Positions 34,418 through 47,771 are shown, numbered from the stretch's first letter. The stretch: 64,000 nucleotides of DNA from Hemerocallis citrina (GCA_017893485.1 CM030366.1:73537227-73601226); one strand, 5' to 3'. Notes: generated by a model from the sequence alone, not told the origin. Translations and numbers: made by a program.

Positions 34418-34829
34418 TGATGATCAGGCCTGTGGATCCCGCATGGCTTCCATTAGCTCAGGCCCATAAAGAAGCTGATCAACCCGGTCCATTAGGGTTA
34501 GGGCACCCACTCTCTCTGCCTATAAATAACAAGCCCCTCCTTCTCTTTGAAGGTAATCAACTTTTTTCCACCAAAACCCTAGCTTTCATTTCGTCCAATG
34601 ACTGACTAGATCATCGGAGGGCCTATCACCGGGATCACCCCCGGTGTCTCTAGACATTTTGCAGGTACTCAGGGTGGCCAACTAACAACAATGCCCCCCT
34701 CTCCTACTCCTCACCAAATCCCCATCTCAGATCTAGATCTGTGCCTAAGATCTGTCTTCGATCTGTCCCTTACACTATAAATAACAAGAACTCACACCTG
34801 GTGCTCCCATACTTAAAATAACAGCATCA
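34418..34829 (+). repeat. Probable 5' LTR of Tat-lineage element G1
   Basis: The segment runs from TGATGATCAGG to GCATCA and contains two promoter-like TATAAATAACAAG motifs (34521 and 34776) about 255 bp apart. It is followed at once by GCTAGCGCCATCTGTGGG, close to the TGGCGCCGTCTGTGGG sequence that follows the 5' LTR in many plant Tat elements. No second LTR copy was found, so the left edge is approximate. Confidence 0.5.
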
Positions 34830-34830
34830 G

Positions 34831-34850
34831 GCTAGCGCCATCTGTGGGAA
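34831..34850 (+). promoter_or_regulatory. Primer-binding-site region of G1
   Basis: GCTAGCGCCATCTGTGGGAA resembles the conserved post-LTR TGGCGCCGTCTGTGGGAA of Tat-type gypsy elements with two or three transitions. Confidence 0.5.
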
Positions 34851-35299
34851 TCAGATAGACTAATTCGATCCCAAACTCGGATCCGAACCCGAGACCGTAC
34901 CCATCCCTGGCACCAAAGGCCAAGAAAGTGCTAACGGCAGGATGTCAAGCCGACGCTAATCATCACTCACACAGTCATGCAATCATGCAGGGGTCCCGAA
35001 GGCAACGAGCTGAGGGTCAGTCAGAGCTCGGTCCGAGTGCTTCACGCTCGATCGCCGATGACCTTCGGTTACGTCCTCAATAATCGAGAACCTGCGGATG
35101 ACCTCCAGCATCAGGTCAGCCGATCGAGGAGAGGGGATACCCCCCTTTAACCATACTCCGACCTACACCACCTGTCCGTCCCACGGATGAGACCACAGGC
35201 GCACCCACTCTTCGAGGGATTACCCACCCCCTCGTGGTCAATGCGAACAGGCTTCGGTCTCGAGGGCCGAGTTCCGGGACTTCCGGAACGAGGTCCTCC

Positions 35300-36180
35300 A
35301 GGCTCTCTGAGGCAGCCCCAAAATTGAGCGTCTAAACAACAACCCTCACCAAGAGGAAGTCCAGGGTAGTGAATCCATTGACTCAATGCGGCCGGCGAGA
35401 TGCGAGGAGGCCGTCCTTCATCACCACTAAGAAATGGAGAATCGCCTTGCTTGGATTGGCGAGGGCGGGCCATAATCGAACCAAGGGTTTCTGCCGAACC
35501 GACCCCCGTTTTCCACGACAATACTCGACGCTGAAATCTCGAAGAACTTCAGACCTCCTCAGTTTGAGACGTACAACGGAGAGTCTGATCCTACTGAAAA
35601 CATGGAAGGGTTCAAAACCCTCATGATGATTCTCAGCACCTCGGATCCTCTCCACTGCCACACATTTCCAACCACTTTACGCGGCCTAATTCGGGAATGG
35701 TTCTCAAAACTCTCCCCTGGCTCAATCTTCTCATTCGACTAGGTCGAGGCGAGTTTCCTCGCCCACTTCATGAGCAGCCGGAAGGTCGAGAAGACAAGCA
35801 CGTCTCTCTTAGACCTCAAACAAAAGGAAGGAAAGTCCCTTCGGGACTTTGTGCGGAGATTCACTACCAAGGCCAGGGAAGTTTCTTCTCTGGACTCTGG
35901 CATTGCATCCGCAGCCTTTTGGCACAATGTTCACCATGGCCAGCTGAAGGCATCCCTGGCAAAGAAGCTGCCACTTGACTTTCCTGACCTCTTTAACAGG
36001 GTCGAAAAATACATCCGAGCCGAGGAGGCTCTGCACCTAGGAGGGCAGAAAGAAGTCCTCGCCAAGGGGAAGGAAAAGCCGATGACTCCGAGCCACTGAA
36101 AAAGGCTCAGAAAGATGCCTTCGGTCAGAAATGACCTCCACCTATCCCCCGCTTTGAAAGACTCACTCACCTAACTCACA
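35300..36180 (+). pseudogene. G1 gag
   Basis: The frame reads FETYNGESDPTENMEGFKTL, then TLRGLIREWFSKL, and after a stop (TAG at 35740-35742, where G2 has glutamine) LLAHFMSS-like LAHFMSSRKVEKTSTSLL and KEGKSLRDFVRRFTTKAREV, ending with YIRAEEALHLG. It aligns with G2 gag through its length. Gag would build the particle that packages the element RNA. The N-terminal part (from about 35200) is broken by stops and frameshifts. Confidence 0.85.
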
Positions 36181-36197
36181 GCTTATCCGCCATCCTC

Positions 36198-36580
36198 ATG
36201 GAGATTGAGGACAAGGGAATGGTCTGCCATCCTCCCCGAGCGAGCAACAACAAGAAAAGGGACAAGAGGTTCTATTGTCGGTTCCATCGGGACCACGGGC
36301 ATGAAACTGATAATTGCCGTGCTCTCAAAGATGAGATTGAGGCACTCATCCAGAGGGGGTATATAAGGGAGTTCACTTGAACTGACCCGAGGGAACAGAG
36401 AACTTTGCCACCTCCTCGGGCGACTGGCAGGCACCCGAAGGCAGAGCCCAAACCAGAAGGGGCCGAGGGCCAACCATTCTTCACTGTGTCCATGGAGGAC
36501 CCATGGGGGGAGAGTGTAGTACCTCACGCAAAGCCTTTGTATGCGGGGTTAAATCCATTCACAACTACACAACCCTAGGG
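36198..36580 (+). pseudogene. G1 gag zinc knuckle and spacer
   Basis: RRF-like RFYCRFHRDHGHETDNCRAL contains the C-X2-H/X4-H-X4-C knuckle variant usual in Tat gag, followed by KDEIEALIQRGYIREF and a stop (36378-36380). The proline/glutamate-rich spacer that follows is open in another frame. Confidence 0.8.
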
Positions 36581-36588
36581 ACCAAAGA

Positions 36589-37170
36589 GTGTCGGTCTCA
36601 TTCTCTAATGAAGTTCTGGAAGGTGTTCGGCTTCCTCACTGCAGTGCTCTAGTAATCAGCCTGGGAATGGCGAATCACGAGGTCCGCCGAATCCTAGTTG
36701 ACAATAGAAGTTCCGTCCATATCCTGTTTCAGGAGGCATTCGAAAATCTCAAACTCTCTCACGAGAGAATGAAACCGGTCAGTTACACACTTCATGGGTT
36801 CTCGGACATCCCTATCCAAATTGAGGGAATTATCACTCTCGACATGATGGTCAGAATGGAACTGATCATCCGAGCAGAGGTGATGGACTTCATAGTGGTC
36901 AACGACAAGGCCGCCTATAATGCTATCCTGGGTAGACTCGACCTCTGCTCCCTACAGGCGGTACCCTCTGCCTATCACCTAAAGCTTAAGTTTCCTACTG
37001 ACTACGAAGTCGGAAGTGTCCGAGGTAATCAGGAGTCTGCCCCTGCATGCTATATGGCCGCCGTAGGGGGCGGGGTCTTCCCCCTTGATGCGGTGGAACT
37101 CCCATCTGACAAAAGCCAGTTACATGCGGAGCCCATCGACAAGTTGGAAGAGATCATCTTCTCCAAGTGA
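36589..37170 (+). pseudogene. G1 aspartic protease region
   Basis: A 193-codon frame holds the retropepsin-like site ILVDNRSSVHILF, where the family has DNGSS; glycine has become arginine through a G-to-A change. Conserved flanks are VRLPHCSALVISLGM before it and DFIVVNDKAAYNAILGR after it. The protease would cut the polyprotein; loss of the active-site glycine alone should disable it. A stop ends the frame before RT. Confidence 0.85.
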
Positions 37171-37279
37171 GACGAATCCAAATGGTTCTAAATAAGTCAG
37201 TCTCGCTCCGGACCTAAAGCTTGTTATTATCGATTGCATCTGTCGGAATGCCAATCTCTTCACTTGGACACCCTTAGAC

Positions 37280-38000
37280 GTGTCAGGGATTTTGGATGAA
37301 CTCATTATGCACAAACTGAGCATCTACCCGGACTCCAAGCCAGTCCAGCAGAAGCGGTGTAAGTTTGCTCCCGAAAGGCAAAAAGCCATGAAGGAAGAAG
37401 TGGACAAGATCCTCTCAGCACGGTTCATACAAGAGGTCAGCTACCCACAGTGGCTGGAAAATGGTGTAATGGTAAAGAAATCGAGTGGCAAGTGGAGGAT
37501 CTGCATAGACTTCACAGTCCTAAACAAGGCTTGTCCTAAAGATATGTTTCCACTACCTAGCATCGACTCCCTGATAGATGCGACCTCGGGTCACGAGCTG
37601 CTGAGTTTCATGGATGCCTTCTCGGGCTACAACCAGATCAGAATGCTCCCCCCAAACATTCCCAAGACCGCCTTCATGACAAACCAAGGTCTCTATTGTT
37701 ACAAGGTCCTGCCCTTGGGGGTGAAGAACGCCGGTGCCATGTACCAAAGGCTCGTTAACCGGGTCTTCAAGAAACAGATACGATGGAATATGGTGCTATA
37801 TGTCAACGATATGCTCGTCAAGAGCCGTAGACGGCAAGATTATGTCAACGATCTAAAGGAGGCTTTCGAGGTCCTATGATCCCACAATATGTGAATCAAC
37901 CCCTCTAAATGCACCTTCAGTGTCACTTCAGAGAAATTTCTCAGATTCATTGTCAACCAGCGAGGCATCAAGGCGAACCCCGAGACGATCCAGGCCAAAC
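37280..38000 (+). pseudogene. G1 reverse transcriptase
   Basis: The frame contains RFIQEVSYPQWLENGVMVKK, KWRICIDFTVLNKACPKD, FPLPSIDSLIDATSGH, SFMDAFSGYNQIRM and YCYKVLPLGVKNAGAMYQRL. The catalytic box reads YVNDM where YVDDM is expected (GAC to AAC). Two stops follow (37877-37879, and again a few codons on) where G2 has arginine. The same frame then runs on to 38006 and beyond. The FMDAFSGYNQI signature is typical of the Tat lineage. Confidence 0.9.
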
Positions 38001-38876
38001 TAGACATGGCTCCTCCGAGAAATGTCAAAGAGGTCCAATGGCTTACGGGTCGACTGGCGGCCATCGGCCGTTTTCTCTCCAAGTCTGGAGAAAATTCGCT
38101 CCCATTCTTCAAAGCCCTTTGGGGGGCGAACAACTTTGAGTGGGGGAACCCTCAACAACTGGCCTTCGATCAGTTGAAGTCATACCTTGCCACCCCCCAC
38201 CCGCTCCTCAGCAAACCAGGGTCGAGTGAATCCCTCTTCCTTTACCTTGCTGCGTTAGAGCACGCGCTCAACTCCGTATTAGTCATGGAGGAAGACGGGG
38301 TCCAGAAGCCCGTATACTATGTCAGCAAAGTTTTGCACGACGCTAAACTTCGATACACCAAAATGGAAACAATTGCCTATGCCTTGGTAATCACCGCTAG
38401 GAAACTCCGACCATACTTTCAGGTGCATTCCTTCCAAGTCCTAACAGACCAACCTCTCAAGACAGTCCTCCACAAACCAAAGAACTCCGGCTGCCTGATA
38501 AAGTGGTCAATCGAGCTCAGCCCATCAGCTACCAACCCCAAACAGCCTTCAAAGGGCAGGCCCTTGCAGAATTTATCACGGAATGCACCATTCCCGAAGC
38601 CTCTGAAGTCCAAGAGGACGAATCAATATGGGAAGTCTAGGTCGACGGATCATCAAGCGAAGGTGGAAGTGGAGCTGTTGTTATACTCAGGGGCCCCGAC
38701 AACTTCGTACTCCCATATTTCCTACGTCTAATGATCACCGGGCTCATGCTAGCACACAAAGCCGGGGCAAGATGGGTAAGGGCTTTCAGCGACTCCTAGC
38801 TAGTGGTCAATTAGATCACTGGGGAGTACGAGGTCCGCGATGCCCAGATGATCCTGTACTTGGCACGCATCAAAGA
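38001..38876 (+). pseudogene. G1 RNase H and archaeal-type RNase H (5' part)
   Basis: The first RNase H runs from ESLFLYLAALEHALNSVLVM through VYYVSKVLHDAKLRYTKME to VLTDQPLKTVLHKP. A frameshift near 38520 breaks the link. The second, archaeal-type RNase H is seen as VDGSSSEGGSGAVVILRGPD, a shortened middle, AHKAGARWVRAFSDS, a stop, and EYEVRDAQMILYLARIK. It is then split by LTR S4 in the codons following ARIK. The G2 copy of the same domain is more complete. Confidence 0.8.
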
Positions 38877-41800
38877 TGTAACGCCCCGAATTCCAAATAA
38901 GACCGAATTCGAGATTCCATGGGATCTTTACACTTCACTTCATACAATTTTACAAGAAAATTTAAACTTTTCATCATACATCAGAGTTCGTTACATTTGA
39001 TTACACAGAGGAAGACAAAATAAATTACAACAATACAATTACAATATCTTTAACTTTTAAATAGATCGGCAATAGCATATCCACTTTGAAATCCAATACT
39101 TGCATGTAAAACTGTGGGCACGTCATTTGATTACAAGCGACGAAATGTTATACACGGCTATCCACTCTATGCCGAAGACAGTATAACGATCTCCATACTT
39201 TAACAAAACACAAAACTTGAATGAAATAAAGTGTAGAGATGTGACTACTCTAAACATGTAAGTATATGTCATTCCTTAATGCCTAATGCAGATATTTTAT
39301 ACTAGGATGACACTAATACATACTTGTTCGGATTCTATGCATCCCATACTACATAGGTCCGAGGGCAAGCACCTATATACTCCACAATAAAGGGTTCGAT
39401 CCTTCGCCATGACAACTACCCAGTAATAAGACAAGGTTTAGATCATTCCACGAATATGGATCCCAGTCCCGGAGTCCACCACTGACTGTTATAACAGATC
39501 CCTCATCGTGCGAATCATCCCGCAAGTGCCCCTCTAGCCCTGATATGCGTATATACATTGGAGTATGGCAAAATATCCGCCCGACTACTTATGATCCTGG
39601 AATCCACCGCTGATCAATCATCATAATCCCGAATTTAAAAATAAAAGCTCGTCTCTCACGGAGCAACCACAGTCCCGGAATCCACTGTCGACTGGGTCTA
39701 TAGTCTCGGAATCCACCGCCGACTATATAGAGTGCCCCACTTACGTTTGCCCAGGTTTACTACATCTTCACTTATGTGCCTAATTTTTAAGTTCAAGACA
39801 TGAATAAATTTTCATACCTAGAATTAGTTTTACCTCCTTCCAGACTTAATCAACAAAATACGAGATAGCTCCATGGCCATATCTCAAAATATATCTCAAC
39901 TCTTTTCAATTCAATAGTTTCGGTACCCGATGTCTCACTAACTCTAAATCTCAACTTTTTCATGTACAAGAATCCATGGGTACACATACCCTTCAATAAA
40001 CATGTCTTAAACTTAGATTATTCTTATCTTCAACTTATTCACAAATGATCAATGTCTTGTCTTAACACTTATTCACAAAGTGATCATTGTCTCATTTAGC
40101 ACTATTCATGATTCGCTCATCCATTCTTAATTCTTTCCAACCAATAATTCTTCACATGAAACATTTAATTTAAACTCCTTATTAATTTGAGCACAATAGT
40201 AATCAAGAATTTCTTACTCAACACGAAGCATACTTTCATCAAGAGAATTAATTCTTACATTACTTTTCTTTTAAGGAGATAAATCATGCTATTAAATAAT
40301 TTATGTTGAAGACAAAATCTCATTCTATCTCAATGTCTCTTTCATGATTCATCTATTCATAACCGATAATTCTTCTCAATAGCAATTTAAGCTTATGCAC
40401 AAAACTCAACTATATCAAGCACTTCTTAGCAAAATAAATGTATGATTTCTTCAAGAGAATTCAATTCATCCAAGTCATTACTTTGTTCTCTTTCTAGAAT
40501 AAAAAGTCATGTTCTTTTGTAGCAATTCATTTCACTATCTATCTCAAATCCTCTTAAAAAAATTTCTCAAAATACATGGAAATCTTTTTAAACAAATTTT
40601 AATTAATTCTCTATCACATTGTATGAACACTAGAATTTTCCCCCAAATTTTTAGTTGCATTTGAACTCATTAAAACCAATAAAAACCAAAACAATTAAAA
40701 TATGCAGCCACTGGGTTTCGAACCCAAACCCAACACAGCCAGCGCCCAAGACTCACCCCACTAGCCACTAAGTCCGAGTGGACTTGATGTTCTAGAGCCC
40801 AAAGAAAATCCCTATGTACACGGTCTCGGGTTGGAAAGGAATTAAAACAAAACATCAAGAAAAGTATTGTAGGCCACGGGATTCAAACCAGGCCGAACAA
40901 GGAGACAACGCAACGGCAGACCACCAGGCCAGACATGCCCAACGATGTCAAATCTCCTCTTTTAGTTTTGTTCAAACTCTCTCTGTTATCCCCTTTTATT
41001 TCATAAAAACTCGATTTCTCCATTGTTTCTAATCTTTTGTTAGACTGAATTTTGTTCATATAGATTGAGTTTACTTTCTAACAGTAACTCATAAATCCAT
41101 AATCCATATTTTAGACAATTAATTTATCTTTAAAAAATTATTTCTTCTTATTGATAAACATAAAGTTGCATCTATTCATTTTAATCAAAGATAGCATATT
41201 GTATTTTTTATAACACCCAAATAAGTTCCATAGCATCAAATTTACTTTACCAAAAAAAGTATTTGCTTATCAAAAAGGAAAACTCAACAATTATTCACAT
41301 AATCAAAAATCTCTACATTCATGTATACTAGTTTATGACAAACTAATCAATTATTCTTTTCTTATTACCAACTAACATAATGTTGATTAATTTACTAAAC
41401 ATAGCATCTTTCATTACATCCAATGCATAGGTTTGTTCTACTTCATCAAATCAAATTCTACATTACTCATTAATTTTATTATTAGCATGCACATTCTCTA
41501 TAATTAGATAGTAAGAGAACACCCACCTCTAATGAAGATTGAACAACAAGATGAGACACACTCTTAGCTCCAAAGCAACTCCTTCTCCTCCTAGCAAGAT
41601 CACTCTAAAGCACAAGAACATTCTTTCTCTCTTTCTTTTCCTTTCTTTCTCTTATTTGATTTGCTTTTCGGTGTGTGAAATGAGAAGATGAGAGGAGTAG
41701 TTATAGGACAATATTAGGGTCTAAAGTGCAAAATTCTCAACCTAATAACTCATCATTTAAATTCTTCATCCCTTCACTGTCCTAACTCCTCCCTTAAACT

Positions 41801-42732
41801 CTCCAATTACCCTAACTCCCAAACTCCCAACCTTTCCTCTCCGCCCACTCAGTCCCGGTCTCTTTCCTTCTTCCAAACCGAAACCAGCACATGAAAAGCC
41901 CATCTCCAAATCTTCATGCATGCATTTATATTAGACCATACATGCATAAAGATATATATATATATATGTACAATGATTAAATGAAATAGGTGTAGTTGTA
42001 GTAGGTAGAAAAACAGTGGATGGTCCATTTGCTGGATGATTCAAGCACTGTCGGCCCTCCATTCATGTACACATTGTTATCAAATTGCCATATCATCTAT
42101 ATACTATCTATATATACATATATATTGTATATGTAAGTAAAAATAGTTTACTTTAAAATCTGAAATGTATTATGCACAAAAAAAATAAATACACGCACTC
42201 CAGAATTTATTTTGAAAATGGATACGCTCAAATACGCGCACCGAAACACGTGCGTCGCATGTAAAATAAAGAAATATGAAAATTAATTTTATTAACAAAA
42301 AATGTTAAACATGATAAAATACAATATAAGAAAATATATTTATTAGTTTTTATATATTCCATGATGTAATTACTACGTACGTAGGAAACACGTGCATTAC
42401 ACGTACAAAAGTTATTTTAATCAAACATAGAGAAAATAAATTTCCGTTTATAAAACGAATTCAAATGAATAAAATAAATAATTGAGACACAGAAATATCA
42501 CACGTAGCAGTGAAAAAATAAGGAATCGATACGTGCATCGAAAACACATAAAAAGCACGTAAAAATACAGAGATTGAAATATTATATTTTAGTTAACTCA
42601 AATAGAATAAAATTAATACTGAGAATGCATAAACAGACATAAATCTAAATACGTAGTGAAAACACGTTACAGAATACACGTGCGTAACATATAAGGGCAA
42701 AATTGTCATTTTTAATTTTGCGGGGCGTTACA
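38877..42732 (-). mobile_element. Solo LTR S4 of the TGTAAYRYCCC family, 3856 bp
   Basis: The plus strand begins TGTAACGCCCCGAATTCC and ends CGGGGCGTTACA, flanked by AAAGA (38872-38876) and AGAGA (42733-42737). Removing it rejoins the G1 polyprotein as ARIK then ELLTVFGEAAIENIL in one frame, which fixes the borders and one copy of the target. The family marker TGCATCCCATACTAC is at 39338, and the block before it resembles S2 and S3. There is no internal region. Confidence 0.88.
40690..40940 (-). ncRNA. tRNA-like (pol III box-like) segment inside S4
   Basis: The minus strand has CTTAGTGGCTAGTGGGG followed by TTTGGGTTCGAAACCCAG; GGTTCGAAACC matches the tRNA B-box consensus. A second GGTTTGAATCC-type site lies near 40885. 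A complete cloverleaf is not evident. It occupies a mid-LTR position comparable to the tRNA-like segment in S3. Confidence 0.3.
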
Positions 42733-44190
42733 AGAGAACTCTTAACAGTCTTCGGGGAGGCCGCTATTGAGAACATCTTGAGGGAAAAAAATGGTCAGGC
42801 CGATGCCCTATCCAAGCTCACCTTATCGTCCTACGAGAGCCTCGATCACACAATACTCATTGAGATCCTCCTTAAGCCTAGCATCGAGAACCCTGAGGTT
42901 CTCTGCATCCACTCAGGCATTCAAACGGGTAGATGGATGGATCCCGTCCAGAAATTTCTATCAGATGGCAAACCCCCTTAGAACCAGCTGAAGCATGAAA
43001 GACAAGAATCTGATCAGAGAGATTCACCTTTTATCGATAATGTACTCTTCAAGTGCTCGGACACAAAAGTGGACGAAAGACCATATCTTCGATGCCTGAG
43101 CCCCGATGAAACCAAGTATGCACTCTGGGAGATGCATGCAGGAATTGGGGGGAGCCATATGGGCAGCAAGTCGCTCGCAAGGAAGGTACTCAACCACGGC
43201 TACTATTGCCCGACCATACTGCAGGGTGCCCACAATCTTGTGAAGTGGTGCAGCCCCTACCAGAGGTTCTCCTTGGTCAGGCGCATGCCCCAAGTCGAAC
43301 TCAAGTCGCTCTCCAGCCCTGCCATCTTTTCCATGTCAGGGATGGACCTGGTCGGCCCGTTTTCGAAGGCTACGGGCCAAAGGCGCCTCCTTATGGTGGC
43401 CATCGACTACTTCACCAAGTGGATCGAGGCATAACCCCTCACCACGATCACTAAACATCATTTTCGAAAATTCCTCTTGAAGCACATCGTCTGTCGGTCT
43501 GGGATACTGCGTGTGCTTATCTCAGACATCGGAACTCAATTCGCTGGCAAAAATTTTTGCAAGTTCTACGAAGACCTCGGGATCCAACAACAGTTCTCGT
43601 CGATATCACATTCCCAGTCGAACGGCTAAGCTGAAAATGCCAACCGCCAGATTCTGGAAGGTCTCAAGAAATGGTTGGACACATCTCCCAAGGGGCTATG
43701 GGTCGACGAATTACCCAGTGCCCTTTAGTCATATTGAACAACCAAGCGGATCCCTACGGGCGAGTCTCTTTTTAACCTAATATATGGGACAAAGGCGGTC
43801 ATGCCGATAGAAATTAGAATTCCTTCACCCAGGATCCTGAGTTTCAACGAGGAATCAAACACGAACGACCTCAGGGCCAATCTGGACCTAGTCGGCAAAA
43901 TTTGCGAGAGATCCCCTATCAGGAGAAACAACTATCAGCAGCGGGTCGAGAGATACTACAACAAGAAGGTTCTCCCGGCCAACATCAAAGAGGGTGATCC
44001 CGTTCTCAGGAAGATTGCTATTTCAAACCCCAGCAAGAAGGGCAAACTCGTCCCGAACCGGGAGGGCCCGTATAAGGTCTCCCAAGTGATATGCCCTGAC
44101 ACGTACCGAATCGAAGACCTAGGGAAAAAGATGAATAAGAGACCCTGGAACGTAGAGCACCTTATCAAGTTTTATAAGGGGCCAGAATAG
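42733..44190 (+). pseudogene. G1 connection domain and integrase
   Basis: The frame opens with NILREKNGQADALSKL, the end of the RNase H region. From 43069 to 44190 one frame carries the integrase: an HHCC finger (HAGIGGSHMGS to WCSPYQRF, second cysteine changed to tyrosine), the core aspartates (VAIDYFTKWIEA; ISDIGTQFAG where TDNG is expected) and AENANRQ, then the C-terminus NNYQQRVERYYNKKVLPANI and KKGKLVPNREGPYKVSQVI to FYKGPE. At least four stops interrupt it (after WIEA, after HSQSNG and twice around SY), most explicable as C-to-T or G-to-A changes. There is no chromodomain, as expected for Tat. Confidence 0.88.
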
Positions 44191-44217
44191 ACCCCTCCGG
44201 TTATAATTGGCACTACG

Positions 44218-47200
44218 TGTAATACCCCATTTTGTACGGTGCCTGAAGATATGCATATGTGTATATATATTATTAGTATGCTTGCAATTGATTGTAGTAT
44301 TATGGGTCGATTTTGCCATCGTGGTGGATGGTTAGGGCTACGGGACGGTTTTTGGGAGAGTTGCATTCCAAAGATGCACGAGAACGAGACGGACCGATAC
44401 TAGTACAACTGCTAGTTTTCGGCACGATGCACCTGCAAATATAACACGGTATGGTACTACAGTGAATATAGGTTGCGTGCGCTTGTTAAAACACGCGTCT
44501 CACACTCGTTGGAGCTCGTTAAGAGTTATGTTGGGCAGCCAACATACCTAACACAAAACCAATGGGCTAGCCATGGTTTTGGGGCCTACAAAACCACCTA
44601 TAGTCTAACCTACCCCCCCCCCCCCCCTCCTTGTCTAATCCGGTCACCCCTTCCCATCACCCTCATTTTCCACTTCATTTCTCCCATTTACTCTGGAATT
44701 TTCAGAAGAGAACACCCCAAGAGAAGGAGGAGAGAAAAGAAGAAGGAAGGAAAGGAGAAGGACCAAGAAGGAGATTTTCAAGAGGAGCTTGAAGAGATTC
44801 CCTCTACTACTACAACCTAAGGTGGGAAGTTTCTCTAAACTTGAAATTCTTATCTCTTAATTGAATTTGGTTGCATGCATGTGTGTTAGAATGCATAGGA
44901 TTGCTTTTCTAAAGTTAGAAGTAGAAATCAGAATGGAACTAGAGAAAGTTGGTTCGGAGTGCCATGTTGTGGATTTTTTCGAGAGCACAATATGTTGAAT
45001 TAGACCACAAGATTAAAATTGTTTTTTCATTTATGTGTTAGGATCATCCATGAATTATTTCAGATTTTTCTATAATCATTTGTTATGCTAATAAAATTGA
45101 GAAATGGATATGTGTCGTAAGGCACACTCAGGAAAAGAAAAACAGAATGGTTGATATTGTAGGAATTTTCGTAATTTATTGAAGCATGATTTTGATCTAA
45201 AATTTTTATTCATTATTCCTGAATGCATGTTGATTATCTACTAAAATCAGTAAATTGTTTGGATGATTTTAGAGGCATGAGAAAAATCTATCTATGATCA
45301 GTATCTGAGGTCGAATTAAGAAAACTGGATGGTTTCTGAGATAACTTGCAGTAGCTATTACTCACTGAATAATTAGAATTTTGACATGAGGTCTTTTGCA
45401 TAATGTTGGGTATGATGTCTAGTGTCACCACCATAAATTTTGTGTCAATTGGATAAGTGTGCAATTTACTGTGATTTTGTGATTGAGCACTGTGCTGTTT
45501 TCAGCCAGTTTTGACACTCTGTAAAGATTGAGAAATTGAGACCTGTTAGAGGCATATTTTGAGAATCATGACCTAGGAGAGAGTTGTAGGGGACACCTAG
45601 ACCTTTCAAAACTAGTTTGAGGCAAATCCAGTAAACGGTTGAATTATTATGATTTTTGTAAGACTGGACAGAGGACTAGAGTAGAGCTGAATGCTTTGAA
45701 TTGGAGAGACCAATTGTGTAATGGGTGTATTGATGATAAATGAGTGTGTTAGGGTGACTCAAGGGTATAATTTGTACTCATGACCAACTAGAGAGTTGTT
45801 GAGGACACCCACACCCTTCTTCAGAATTTGAGTTTATGTCGTTCTGATGAACGAGTAGGATTTTGTGTTACTGGTAAGGTGCAGCCCGTGCTCAGGAAGC
45901 ACGCAGGTTGGAGCTTGAAAAGCTAATTCGATGACTTAGACGGTTGAGTCTAAGCTCGTGATCAACTAGGTAGTTGTAGCCTAGGATTGTACCTTTCCAG
46001 GTTGGGCCATACACTCCAATCGGAGTTGTATCGATAGAGTTGTGACCATTTTGAGATTCGGACAGAAACCCGTAGGTTGCTTAGTCTGGATTAGGGCTAA
46101 GGATTGTGGAAACATTTTTCCCTTGTGTGTGAGCCGAGTCGGTGACTCATGGCTAGGGATGGTTGAATCTCTATTATTGAGGTTGTTAATTCCCCGAGTG
46201 GGATGTGGGACTCGAGTTAGTCACTAGGGTAAAGGATACCCTGCACCTATCAAGCCTATATTATTAGACTTCTGCCGAGCGTAGGACGTCCGAGCATGCC
46301 AGTGGGTGGAGCTCACGGGGCAATTTTATATTTATAGCCGGGGTAGAGGCAGGCGTAGGCCATTTTGCTGGACGAGTCCAAGTCGGGGAAGTGGCAAACC
46401 GGACCGGTATCGCCAGGGACCAGAGGTTGATAGGCAAGTGTGGAAGCAGTAATTCTTACCCGAAATAATTAGAGTAAGGTAGGGGTTAGAATGGTTTATT
46501 AGGGGGTTGGAAAATTGCATTAGTCCTAGTAAGCCATAGTCGGTGTTGTATCTTCCAGTCGTAGGGATACGTTCTCGGCCGCTCATGGATTAAGTCCCCG
46601 GCTCGTATCTCGATCTGTTGATTCCCAAAGTTTGCCGGAGTAAGGTGCGGGAGGCCCGAAGGAATTGACCTTCCGTGGTGCTCACGTCCCTAAAGCGCGG
46701 GTTGTATTTTGTGTTTGGTGTATATTTGTTCATAACCCGGGCCAGGGGTGAACACGCATGCGAAAGTCCATGAGTGGACATGTGGAACCAAGGGTCGTAA
46801 GGAGCAAGTTCAACGCGGTTTCTAAGGAGGTCCGTGCGTGGGTACCAACTGGCGGTGACCACTTGGGCACTGCAGGGTGGAATATGACCGACCGCTGCAA
46901 TCTCCTTGGACGACGGACAGTCTATTGGGAACTGGATGGGTACATGGGTAGGATGCATGGCGAAGGATTGAACCCTACAATCAGGAGAGGCGAACTCCTT
47001 GGAAGGTATGTAGTATGGGATGCATACATTTCCATCGAAGTTGATTTTGGAAAAGTATGTAGTATGGGATGCATACGTCCCAACTGAATTGCATTAGAGT
47101 AGGTGCATCGTGTGCATTCTTGTTCGTGCATTAGATTAGGCTATGCTTGGGTCTTAGACGCATGTAGTATGGGATGCATGCGGATCTAGATTTCCAAGTC

Positions 47201-47766
47201 TTGCTTGCTTTAGAATAGGCTTGTGATTGGTGCATTTAGTGGTTAAGTCATGGCATACACGAGCACCACATAATTTAGGATGCACGTTTCCCTTTTCCAT
47301 TCAAGATGGGTTGTGATTGAATTTTCGAGGATCGCTGTTATCACCAGCTTGGCATCAGTCGAAGTACTGACGTTCCCCACCTTTTAGATATCGACTTCTA
47401 CCTTTCGAGCAGGTGCAGAGATATCAGAGTAGCGCAGCAGAAGACTCAGGACGAGGAGAAAGTCCCAGGAAAGTAAATTGACTGTTCAGCGGAGCTTCGG
47501 CAGTGAGCCATCGACTGCCATTCAGAGAGAGAGAAGTTGTTAACTTTACAGAAAGGAGTGATGTATGTTGTAATAAAATGTACTGAGTTTATGTAATTTG
47601 TATTCTTATCAAGAACAAGACATTGGTTGTAATCAATGATGTAATAACTCATTTGGCAATAAAAAGTTTTTAAATTTCCATGTTATTACTGTTTTGAGAT
47701 GCATTTGAAGGCACAGATTCTGGGGAGTGTCACGGATATCCGGTAATGGGGATCCGGGGTGCTACA
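44218..47766 (+). mobile_element. Solo LTR S5 of the TGTAAYRYCCC family, 3549 bp
   Basis: It begins TGTAATACCCC and ends GGGGTGCTACA, with a perfect 5-bp duplication CTACG at 44213-44217 and 47767-47771. A C run (near 44611) precedes an A/G-rich leader-like zone with AGAAGGAGGAG. The family marker GTAGTATGGGATGCAT occurs three times (47010, 47059 and 47164), twice within an apparent tandem duplication. The 3' kilobase follows S1 (CCACCTTTTAG, TACCTTTCGAGC, GGTGCAGA). It is inserted 27 bp after the G1 integrase stop. Frames inside are not genes. Confidence 0.88.
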
Positions 47767-47771
47767 CTACG

